DNA of 64,000 nt from Ricordea florida. Its lineage: Eukaryota; Cnidaria; Anthozoa; Corallimorpharia; Ricordeidae. The stretch is from assembly GCA_949710005.1 (NCBI GenBank), contig OX453283.1:18362304-18426303 (forward strand). Direction: 5' to 3'. How positions within the stretch are numbered: position 1 is the first letter of the stretch; every line of letters starts with the position of its first letter. Made by a program: the position numbers and the translations under genes. This document shows positions 22,559 through 31,589 of this stretch, piece by piece. Below the pieces are notes generated by a model. The model was not told the origin of the DNA. It made no database searches and saw only the letters and a program-made list of their open reading frames with translations.

Positions 22559-25500
22559 ATGGAAGCACTCATCAAGGAGATCGATACCAAAGTCAAACTC
22601 TTGGAGCTAACCGAAGCTAAAACCAAAGGAATCCTAGCGGGAGGAAACGTCGAGACGATCGACAGACATCTTGATGCCCTTAGAAAGCTGTCTAAGGAAG
22701 TGGATGGCCTGAAGCTTCAGGTGGAACAAGCGAAAATCTCCAAAGGAAACACGCTACAAGAGGTCACCGCTTGGAGTAGTGAAATTGAAATGAAACTCGC
22801 AAGCGTCGATGAAGGCGTTGTGCGGGGTGGGAAACGTCTGAACGACATCAGAAGGGAGGCTAGCACAGCCGGCAAAGAGGCCGAAGAAGCTGCATTACAT
22901 CAACAAAGGAAGGAGCAATTGGAGTTCGAACGCGCACGACTCAAGCTCAAATTAGAATATGACAAGAAGATGGCAGATGTAAACAAAGGCAAGAAACCAG
23001 ATTCCAAGGGAGACACAGCGAAACTACCCAAGTTGACCATAACTAAGTTCAACGGGACTTACGAAGGTTGGTTGTCTTTCTGGAACAAGTTCTGTGCAGA
23101 AGTCGACTCGGCAGATATAGCGTCCGTTACCAAGTTTGCTTATCTGAAAGAGCTAGTCGACCCGACAGTGCGGGCGGAAATCGACGGGCTACCATTCTCG
23201 AGTGAAGGTTATCAGCGCGCGAAGAATATCCTACAATCAGAGTATGGAAAAGAGTCAGAGATCGTCAACGCCTATATCAACAATATTATGGGATTGCCAG
23301 TGATCGCAAGTTCTAATCCGAAGAGAGTGGACGAGTTTTACAAGAAGCTGTTATATAACGTGCAGAGCTTGGAAACTCTCGGGAAATTGCGTGACGTGAC
23401 AGGAAATGTAAGATCGGTATTGGAGAAGTTGAAGGGGATAAAGGCAGATCTAGTGCGAGGTCAAAGTGGTTGGCAAGAGTGGGATTTTGTTCAATTGGTT
23501 CAAGCCTTAAAGCAATGGAGAGAAATTAACCCGGTGGAGGATGGTGAAAGTCCTAATTCACACACGCGCGTGAAGTCCTTCCACGCACATGAACGAGTAC
23601 GTGGGTGTGCCTACTGTGGCAACAGTGAGCACAGAGAGAATGATTGCACCACGTATGCCACACTGGACGAGCGGAAGAGGTTATTGAGTTCCAAGCGCCT
23701 CTGTTTCAACTGTGTTGCTGGAAAACACCGGGCTGCTGACTGCAAGAGTCGCTCAACCTGTAAAAATTGTGGTCAGCGGCACCACACATCTATTTGTGAC
23801 AAGGCGACCCAGCTGTTGACAGCTACGTGCTCTGGTTATAGCGGCGTTGTGTACCCAGTCGTAGTCGTTGATGTGGAGGGAGTGAAATGCCGTGCACTAT
23901 TGGACACCGGGGCGGGGAGCTCTTATGCGTCAGCAGCGCTGCTCGACCGTGTTGGTGCGAGACCTGGAAAACGACAAGTACGAAGAATCGAAATGATGCT
24001 GGGAGTCGCTACTCGGGAGGTGGAGATCACAAGTGTGAGTGTGGCAAATCTCAACGGAGATTTTCAGCTGACAGTAGAGGTCACACGCGTGGAAAAACCG
24101 AAATTGTTGGAAGTTGATAACCCAAACTACAGTAACATTCTCGAGCGCTATAGTCATCTGAAGGGAGTGAAGATGGATGATAGTGACACGAAAGCACTGT
24201 TACCCGTACACCTAATCCTTGGAGCCAGTGAGTTTGCTCAGATCAAGGCAAGGCAAGCACCACGTGTCGGAAGCCCTGGAGAGCCAGTGGCTGAGATGAC
24301 AAGGTTTGGCTGGACCATCATGCACCCGGGGAAGGAACCGGACCTCTCTAGGATGCTTTTGACGCAGACATCCCAGGTAGACTACGAGAAGCTGTGTCAG
24401 CTCGATGTACTGGGGCTTCAAGATCCTCCTCTCGGAGATCAGGAACAAGTGTACCTCGAGTTCAAGGAGCAATTGCAGCGCAGCCCAGAGGGGTGGTACC
24501 AAACAGGGCTCCCGTGGAAAGGCAACCATCCACCCCTCCCAAGTAACCAAGGAGGCAGTCTCCGAAGGCTAGATTCGTTACTGCAGAAGCTGGAACGGTC
24601 TGACCTCCTGGATCGTTATGACCAGGTGATACGAGAGCAGCATGAAGAAGTGAAATGGCGTCATGTGGGCACTAAAGACAACCCAGCGGACCTCGGCAGT
24701 CGAAGCAGGAGCGTCGAAAACGAAGAGTTATGGTGGAGAGGGCCTGAATGGCTACCAGATCGAGAGCGATGGCCAGCCGACATTGAAACAACAGCCACAG
24801 CAGAGAGTCAGGCGGAAGCAAAGGTGATACGAGAAATATTCGCTGTGGCGCAGGTTCAGACAGACATCAGAGATGACCTGCTGGCTAAATTCAGCTTATG
24901 GAAAACCCTGGGAGTGTGCGCTTGGATTGCACGTTTCATTCACAACCTACGGAGCGTCAAGACCAGCAGATCCAAGGGACCACTCACGACAGACGAGATC
25001 AACAAACAGCAACTCTTGTGGCTTAAGAGAGTACAGGACAGCTCAAAGGGAAATGAGGGGTTCGAAGACCATCGTCTACAACTTAACCTTCAGAAGAATG
25101 CAGCTGGGTTGCTTGTGTGCCGAGGGCGGATCCAGGGAGACTACCCGATATACGTGCCCGATTCTCACCCGCTTGCAGACAAGATGGTTGCAGAAGCACA
25201 TCTAACCACACTTCACGGGGGAGTGGGCCTCACAATGGCAAAGATTCGTGAGAAATCTTGGATCCCAAGGTTGCGACGCCTTGCAAAGAGGGTTGTCAAG
25301 GCTTGTAACGGTTGCAAGCGTTTCCACACCTCAGCCTTCGCCACCCCGCCACCAGGACAGCTACCAAGAGATCGCACCGAAGGGAAAAATGCATTTCAGG
25401 TCATAGGAGTGGACTTCGCCGGACCGCTGAAATACAGGAAGCAGAGAAACCAAGAAGGGAAAGCCTACATAACGCTTTACTCTTGCAGCCTGACCAGAGG

Positions 25501-26413
25501 TGTTTATCTTGAGGTGCTATCCAGTCTAGAGACCGAAGAGTTCCTTCGAAGCCTGAAACGATTTATCGCCCGACGTGGCCGGCCAGAGAAGATTTACTCA
25601 GATAACGGGGGTACCTTTGTGGCGGCCGCTAAATGGCTCCGGAGAGTGATGACTGATGAGCGCCTCAACGAATTCCTCTCCCGCAAGGGAATTAAGTGGC
25701 AATTTAACCTGAGCAGAGCACCCTGGTGGGGGGGACAATTTGAGCGAATGGTTGGTCTCGTGAAGAGGAGTCTGCATAAAACTATTGGAAACGGATTCCT
25801 GACCTGGACGGAGTTGGAGGAGGTCATACTTGACGTAGAAGTCGCCATCAACAACCGACCTCTGAGTTACGTAGAGGACGATGTACAACTGCCAATCTTG
25901 ACCCCCAACTCCCTGTTATTTGGTCAGCCAAATGCACTACCCGAGTTGGAACCGCATCACTTGGAAGACAGGGATTTACGTAAGCGAGCGAGGTACCTCA
26001 GGAGATGCAAGGAGGCCGTCTGGAAGCGATGGACGGGGGAGTACGTCAGGGGTCTCCGTGAACGTCACAGCCAAAAGAATTCCGGGATTCCACACGCCCC
26101 AAGTGTTGGCGAGATCGTGCTGATAAATTCGGACGAAAAGAATCGTGCAAAGTGGAAGATCGGAATCGTTGTGGAGCTTATCAAGGGGCGCGATGATGTT
26201 GTACGGGCAGCGAAGCTGCGCACAGGCATTTCGCATATAGAGCGGGCAGTGCAACAGTTATACCCATTGGAACTGTCCTGTGACCGACCGGGAAACGGAG
26301 GCGGACCAACCGAGCTGCGCATTGAGGCGCCAGAATTTAGGCCTACCCGGGATGCTGCCGCCGCTGCTAATCTACGGATTCGTGACGTAGTGCAGAATGA
26401 ATCCCAACTGTAG
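22559..26413 (+). CDS. BEL/Pao polyprotein: Gag, protease, integrase; no RT/RNase H
   Basis: One uninterrupted frame of 1284 codons. A coiled N-terminus leads to a DUF1759-type Gag region (residues ~160-330), zinc knuckles (~350-425; CAYCGNSEHRENDC, CFNCVAGKHRAADC, CKNCGQRHHTSIC), and an aspartic protease of DUF1758 type (LLDTGAGSS at ~447). At residue ~694 the frame passes from RYDQVIREQ, the usual lead-in to reverse transcriptase, straight to VKWRHVGTKDNPADLGSR, which normally follows RNase H. The integrase has its H-H-C-C zinc site (~881-920), core acidic residues in VDFAGPL (~951), YSDNGGTF (~1013) and FERMVGLVK (~1062), and a DUF5641-type end (~1180-1235). Typical BEL polyproteins are ~1700-1900 residues, so ~500-600 are missing, in frame. 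Confidence 0.9.
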   Translation: MEALIKEIDTKVKLLELTEAKTKGILAGGNVETIDRHLDALRKLSKEVDGLKLQVEQAKISKGNTLQEVTAWSSEIEMKLASVDEGVVRGGKRLNDIRREASTAGKEAEEAALHQQRKEQLEFERARLKLKLEYDKKMADVNKGKKPDSKGDTAKLPKLTITKFNGTYEGWLSFWNKFCAEVDSADIASVTKFAYLKELVDPTVRAEIDGLPFSSEGYQRAKNILQSEYGKESEIVNAYINNIMGLPVIASSNPKRVDEFYKKLLYNVQSLETLGKLRDVTGNVRSVLEKLKGIKADLVRGQSGWQEWDFVQLVQALKQWREINPVEDGESPNSHTRVKSFHAHERVRGCAYCGNSEHRENDCTTYATLDERKRLLSSKRLCFNCVAGKHRAADCKSRSTCKNCGQRHHTSICDKATQLLTATCSGYSGVVYPVVVVDVEGVKCRALLDTGAGSSYASAALLDRVGARPGKRQVRRIEMMLGVATREVEITSVSVANLNGDFQLTVEVTRVEKPKLLEVDNPNYSNILERYSHLKGVKMDDSDTKALLPVHLILGASEFAQIKARQAPRVGSPGEPVAEMTRFGWTIMHPGKEPDLSRMLLTQTSQVDYEKLCQLDVLGLQDPPLGDQEQVYLEFKEQLQRSPEGWYQTGLPWKGNHPPLPSNQGGSLRRLDSLLQKLERSDLLDRYDQVIREQHEEVKWRHVGTKDNPADLGSRSRSVENEELWWRGPEWLPDRERWPADIETTATAESQAEAKVIREIFAVAQVQTDIRDDLLAKFSLWKTLGVCAWIARFIHNLRSVKTSRSKGPLTTDEINKQQLLWLKRVQDSSKGNEGFEDHRLQLNLQKNAAGLLVCRGRIQGDYPIYVPDSHPLADKMVAEAHLTTLHGGVGLTMAKIREKSWIPRLRRLAKRVVKACNGCKRFHTSAFATPPPGQLPRDRTEGKNAFQVIGVDFAGPLKYRKQRNQEGKAYITLYSCSLTRGVYLEVLSSLETEEFLRSLKRFIARRGRPEKIYSDNGGTFVAAAKWLRRVMTDERLNEFLSRKGIKWQFNLSRAPWWGGQFERMVGLVKRSLHKTIGNGFLTWTELEEVILDVEVAINNRPLSYVEDDVQLPILTPNSLLFGQPNALPELEPHHLEDRDLRKRARYLRRCKEAVWKRWTGEYVRGLRERHSQKNSGIPHAPSVGEIVLINSDEKNRAKWKIGIVVELIKGRDDVVRAAKLRTGISHIERAVQQLYPLELSCDRPGNGGGPTELRIEAPEFRPTRDAAAAANLRIRDVVQNESQL

Positions 26414-26550
26414 AAGGCTAGAAACTCTGTGACAGACAAAGGGCAATGTTCTGCTCTATCGTGAATATCGTTGTTGTTTTTCGTTTCGTTTTATCGGTTT
26501 CGTATGAACTTTGAACTCTGAACAATTCTTGTGTTTATCTCCTTTGGAGG

Positions 26551-26563
26551 TAAACAGGGGGAG
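26551..26563 (+). promoter_or_regulatory. Polypurine tract of BEL/Pao element
   Basis: AAACAGGGGGAG sits immediately before the 3' LTR, the expected site for priming the second DNA strand. Confidence 0.6.
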
Positions 26564-26565
26564 TG

Positions 26566-26844
26566 TGACGGAAATTATTCCGTGATTAGATTCCTGAGTC
26601 AATTAAGATAGTGTCAGTATTGACATATGACAGCTTTGGTGGCTCACCATGGAGAAAGATGATCTTACCTTTCAATCATAGTATCGCATATCATAAAGAG
26701 TTCTTGTTTTTAGTGCACGCGGGACGCGAGGAGAGGGATTACGCAGTTGTTATGTAGTGAGTTTGTGAGAGAAATATTCGGCGAAATAAACGGGAAATTA
26801 ATCAGTTCGGAATATTGCGGTGGATTACTGGCCCATTTCCGAAA
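26566..26844 (+). repeat. 3' LTR of BEL/Pao element
   Basis: It is 279 bp and reads the same as the 5' LTR; ATTG follows directly. Confidence 0.85.
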
Positions 26845-26893
26845 ATTGTTCCATATGGAACGATATTTGGTGTTACCGTCACCAAAGGGTTAA

Positions 26894-27383
26894 GCTCTTA
26901 ATTGCAAATAACGTCATCATTTTGATTTAAATGATTTCATTAATAAAATGATTTACATTACATGAAAATGGTTTCAAACTAGTCTCATACTGTAAATTTG
27001 AATTGACTAAAAATATTTTCACATCAGTCACAGGTGAACTTGCAAATTTAGTGAATTCAGGGCATTATTCAACAACCAGAAGTTCTCTTTTCTTAAGGAA
27101 GCAAAGACACTGTGGTGTAAGTACCAAATGCAAAACTGTGAAAAACTAGGCCTTTAAATTGACTTCTGCATAAAAATGAATGCTTAGACTTACATTTGAT
27201 TGAATTTAGTGTTCACTGCCACTGAAATTAATTAATGAATCTAATATCTGGTGCCCTAGTATTTTTTATTTATGCTCTTCAATAATTATTATACAAATTT
27301 TGTAACTTTTCAAAGTTGTAATAACTGATACGTTTTCTGTGATAAAACGTCTTTAAATGTCATAACGCTCTTGTGTTAAATTC
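26894..27383. other. AT-rich non-coding interval
   Basis: Flank between piggyBac 2 and the hAT element. No supported gene or clear repeat was found. Confidence 0.5.
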
Positions 27384-29460
27384 CTAAAAACGTTCTTTCT
27401 TTGGGAGGCCAGCCCATTGTCTTGCCTTAGGATGAGTCTCTACCCACCGTTCTCTTCGAGGTCGAATGCTGCTAGTGCGGAATATGCTGACAGCCTTAGA
27501 GAGGAGGCCAGAGTTGACAAATGCCTGAGGCCTTTGGGCTTTTGGGATTGGGTGGTACTTGATTGAAACCCTTAAGACACCATCCAAGTTCTGTTGGCTC
27601 ATGCTTGATCTCAAAACAGTCTTCACCCTGTTCATGCTACTGAAGCCTCTTTCCACTACAGCTGTTGATAATGGCCAAATAAGAACAATTTCAGCCAGGA
27701 GCAAGAAATTGTGGCACTGATCTGCCTGGCTTCTAAATATGGCGACGAACACTTCTTCTGCTCTTCTGCCACTTAAGTGCAGGCTGACGTGACTCTTCAC
27801 AGACGACCATTCTCGCTCAATTAGTGAAAGCTCACATCCAGCTCTCAACAAATGATCTTTATAGTAGTCTGCCAGCACTTGCATTTCTTCATTACCATAT
27901 GAAGAAAGCTTCATCGGATCTGTTGGCCAGATGTCTGGATCCAATACTGCAGCGGCTTTCAGGACAGGGTCATTCTCTAAGTAATCAAACCGTTCTTGCA
28001 CATTCTGGAGAACATCATCCAACACTCTCTGCTTCTTCACTTCAAACTCTTTGAGCTGGTTTTCACTTCTGACAATAGAGATCTCATTGAAGGTTTCTTG
28101 TCCTTCCATCTGCTGCAGGAAATGTTGTAGTCTTGGGCCATTAGTCGTCTTCATGCTTATCAATCTCATTCGGAAATTGTTTACTGCTGCCATAGCTCGT
28201 GTGACAGTAGTGAAGTCGGCTTGAAAAACTTTACTAAGGTGTGCTGCCTCCTCCACAATGTCCCAAGTCAGGTGCGCAAACAACAGGCTCTTGAAACATG
28301 TTAAAAACTTAACAGAAAACGTAGCCCTGCCCTGTCTTCCAGGGCACCCAGAACATTGAGAGGCCTAGAAACATTTTCTTCGAGGGCCTCTGCTAAATCT
28401 TTTAATTCTCTCAGAGCTTTTGGACTGTAATGGTATTCTTTGTATAAACTCTGGAGTGCCTCTCGGAGTTTAACGAACTCATCATAGTGTTCTAAAGACC
28501 TCACAACAGCAAGCTCTACCTTGTGAGCACCGCACCAGAACCTCTTGAAGTTGTTTGTTGATGGGTCTTGTTGAAGTAGTCCCCAAACACCATTTTTGGA
28601 GCCTGTCATTACAGCACAGCCATCGCTTCCAAAGGCAGTTAACTTTCCTTTCCAGTCACTGTCATCCATTCCTGATGTGTTTGTCATGCAAGTGCTTATA
28701 GCACCCAGGACATCTGAACCACTCCCTGACTTTGGCTCTTGAATTGCTAAATACTCACTAACTGGTTTTCCAAGTTCCCAGTCAAGGTAACGCACATACA
28801 CAAGGACTTCTTCCAAGACACCGAAATCAGTTCCACCATCTGCCATCACTGAAATGAAGTGGCTTTCTCTCAATTTCACTGCGGTCTCTTCTTTTATTGC
28901 ATCACTGATGTGGCGTAAAAATTCAGTACAGGCGCTTCTTGTGGTGTACGTTTCTCCAAGCTCAGCTCCATTAATCTTTTGAAGTGCGCAGAAAGTTTCA
29001 TAATCATCAAAAGGCCTCTCATTCGCAACAACGGTAAATGCTGTCAGAATCTTTTTTTCCAGTTTAGCATCATCAACACTAATCCCTTTGTTCAGAGACT
29101 TAACAAAGGGAGTCTCTTGCGGTTTTTGGCGTGCGTTCAAAGCTTCAACACAGCTTGCGTGTGCTTAACTTTTCTCATGCTTCTTTAAACTTTCAATCTT
29201 AAATACTTTGGATCCACTCTTCTTGGAAATATCAGCACCTGAAGATGACAATGACAGACGAGAACACACATCACAGTACATTGAGGAGACTTAACAGTTG
29301 GGCGGCTGCGCCTGAGGGTATGGATATGGATATTGTTCATTTGAGGAAAGACATTGCATGTTTATCCTCAACCAGGGGAACAAGGTTAGCCAATGCCACT
29401 GGAACTTTCTCACTCCCTTGTCTTCATAAGTGGTAGGCTTCTTTTTCTCTAACCTATCAG
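27384..29460 (-). pseudogene. hAT-type transposase (KIAA1586/ZNF862-like), decayed
   Basis: The N-terminal zinc-finger-like region lies at ~29460-29160 (MYCDVCSRLSLSS, then FKIESLKKHEKS) and is cut by stops at 29291 and 29166. The next segment (29140-28301) has FISVMADGGTDFG, LTAFGSDGCAVMTGSKNGVW and FWCGAHKVELAVV, the conserved blocks of this hAT group. A frame change near 28300 appears to accompany loss of roughly 100 residues. The last segment (28283-27384) ends with the dimerisation signature WPLSTAVVERGFSSMNRVKT. The N-terminus is fused in frame to a CR1-like LINE upstream. It is non-functional as it stands. Domestic relatives exist in vertebrates, but the stops argue against host use here. 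Confidence 0.8.
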
Positions 29461-29469
29461 CGGAGTTGC

Positions 29470-30421
29470 CAATTACTTTCGGAGGTCTATAAGCAGCTAT
29501 TAGAAGAAAAGTTTTGTTGTTAACTTTAATTTCCAGTGCTAGGACCTCAATTAATTTTAAGATCGGTGTTTTTAATTTAGTGGATATGATATTATGTGAG
29601 ATAAATGCCATTAGGCCTCCACCGCCTTTCTTTCTGTCCCTTCTGTACATGTTGTATCCTTGTAATTGAAATTGTTCATTTTTAAACGTAGAGTCAATTT
29701 TCGTCTCTGACAGAACAATAATCTGAGATCTTAGCTCACTATTTAGTATCTTCAGGTCGTCAAATTTATTTTGGATACTATTAATATTTAGGTGAACCAA
29801 CAAAAGATCCGTACTTTGTATTTTACGCATATTAATGAGTTCATAGATTGGATTATTTGCATATTCACCTTCGACTACAGAATTTTGGTCGCTTACAAAT
29901 GAATAATCTTGATTGCTAGCATTAGTAAACGGCAGCATAGATAGAAGACAGGTCGTACAAAGCCAGTTTTTCGATTGCATGGTTTTAAATTCCTTTGGAC
30001 GTATTCCTCCACATTTCATATGAAACCGATTATTACAGTCAGAGCAAATTAATGCTCGATGGTTTTTGGCGATAGTTCTTGTGCAATTATGACATTTTTC
30101 TGGTCCCGGATTCAGACTAACATCTCCACTTACCAATAGTCGCATTTGATTGAAGCTTGAAGTTGAATTTGAGTGATATCTTGTTCTTGTAGCAAAATAT
30201 CCTTTCCCTCGTGCAACCGTGATAACATGGCGGACATATTTCCATGGATAAAATTCCATAGAAACTGACCTGTAGTCTTCAAAAAGATGATTAGTACAGT
30301 CTTTTCCCATCGATGAGTAATATTCTTCTCCATATTGCTTGTAATTATCAGAAATTATTAACAAAAAAGCCAAAAATAATAGTACAACTTGAGAGCCGTG
30401 TAAATCACGTCTACTCTCCAT
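29470..30421 (-). pseudogene. CR1-like LINE, 5' part: PHD finger and AP endonuclease
   Basis: ATG at 30421 begins a hydrophobic N-terminus, then LLVSGDVSLNPGP, then a PHD-type zinc finger (CHNCTRTIAKNHRALICSDC, CGG, CTTC), then the start of an AP endonuclease (LLLVHLNINSIQNKFDDL, IVLSETKIDSTF, RRDRKKGGGGLMAFI). It ends at AAYRPPKVIGNSAD, where hAT sequence begins. LINEs usually lose their 5' end; this copy keeps the 5' end and lacks the reverse transcriptase, which points to a later rearrangement rather than truncated insertion. Confidence 0.8.
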
Positions 30422-30429
30422 GCCATCTA

Positions 30430-31589
30430 CTCTCCTTCTATAGTATTATGGTATGTTATGGTATTTTCTGTGGTGGTCAATTATAGGACGTTTTCAACCC
30501 ACCCCACCCCATTCAATCTAAATGTGGATCATGATTTTCTTAAGGGCAACAAGACATTTATTTGCAGCAACTTTACATGTATAAAGCTATGTTATAATGT
30601 CGAAAAAGGAACGAAAACATTGATACAACTGGAACTAAACTTGATTTGAGTGTTTGCAAGCTTGTCGAACAAACTCCACATGAGTACTGTTATATTTTAG
30701 AAGTGGACGTCTCAGATCAGAAACTAATTTGTTTGTATGTACATCCTTCAATGGCTTCCTTAACTTTTCCAAGGCGGTCATTGTTACTTCATATCACTGG
30801 CTTCAAATAACATGAAAAGATACAAAACAAAGAATGGAAAAGGTATCACAAGACATGAATATGTGTACTAATATACATGCTGTCCAACATCAAATCTTAA
30901 ATAGCAGCTAGGTCATACCAGCCATAAGTTATTAACTTTCATAATCCCACAGATATTTTTGCATGTGCTTAATTCATCAGAATGCATCACATGAAAGTAT
31001 GGTTTGTACTAGCTCAGAGGATATTCTCCAACTGATATCTTCTAGTTGCAAAATGTCACAAGCTTAAAGGAAATATTTCAGTTTTCTGTGAAGGATAATA
31101 AAACTGATAATTTGTATTGGGCTTAGAAAAATGCATGGCTACTTGTCCTTGACTTAATCTTTTTACCTCAAAGCCCTTTTCACCCTCAAAAAACGTTTTG
31201 CTTCTCAGGACAGAAAACATCCTTGGACAAATATCCAGGCATATATTCTTGCCAGTTGAAAATAACTGTTTGTACCATGCAATAGAAAATACAGCCAATC
31301 AGAAGGGGAGAAAGCTGTTGTATATTCGTGAGTATTCTACTGAACCTTCCCTTTGATCAGTGCCATTCATCAGCATCACACCCAATCTTCCTATCATGCA
31401 CTGGGATTTTCTATGGCATGGTATAAATAGTTATATGGTCATTCATATATTAATTTGCATAAGTAGTTAGGTAAACCTTTCTGGTGGTATACTGTAGAAT
31501 ATCCCACTCATCACTAGTATTTTCTTAGTATACACTAAAGCCTAAAGGTTAAGTGGAATATTCCATGGGATAGCACCTGAAAGTGTTGA
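30430..31589. other. Non-coding interval with SINE-tail-like repeat
   Basis: No gene supported. TATATGGTCATTCATATATT at 31434-31453 matches the tail of the SINE at 3238-3480 with one difference. Around 31490-31570 the sequences AGAATATCCCACT and AAGTGGAATATTCC form an imperfect inverted pair. Confidence 0.5.

Larger units (their letters stand above)
22203..26844 (+). mobile_element. BEL/Pao LTR retrotransposon lacking RT and RNase H, paired LTRs identical by eye
   Basis: Two 279-bp LTRs (22203-22481 and 26566-26844) begin TGACGG and end CCGAAA; I saw no difference between them. ATTG occurs directly before the first (22199-22202) and after the second (26845-26848), a probable target duplication. 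A primer-binding candidate starting TGGCACCTCC follows the first LTR, and a purine tract (AAACAGGGGGAG) precedes the second. The element is inserted upstream of the piggyBac 2 gene. Sequence identity of the LTRs implies recent insertion. Confidence 0.85.
18619..26889 (-). mobile_element. piggyBac element 2, carrying a nested BEL/Pao element
   Basis: TTAA at 18615-18618 and 26890-26893 flanks matching ends: CCCTTTGGTGAC at the left and its inverse GTCACCAAAGGG at the right (12 of 12). Its transposase gene is on the minus strand. Without the nested LTR element it would be about 3.6 kb. Its terminal repeats differ from piggyBac element 1 (CCCTTTCACTC), so the two are different families. Confidence 0.85.
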
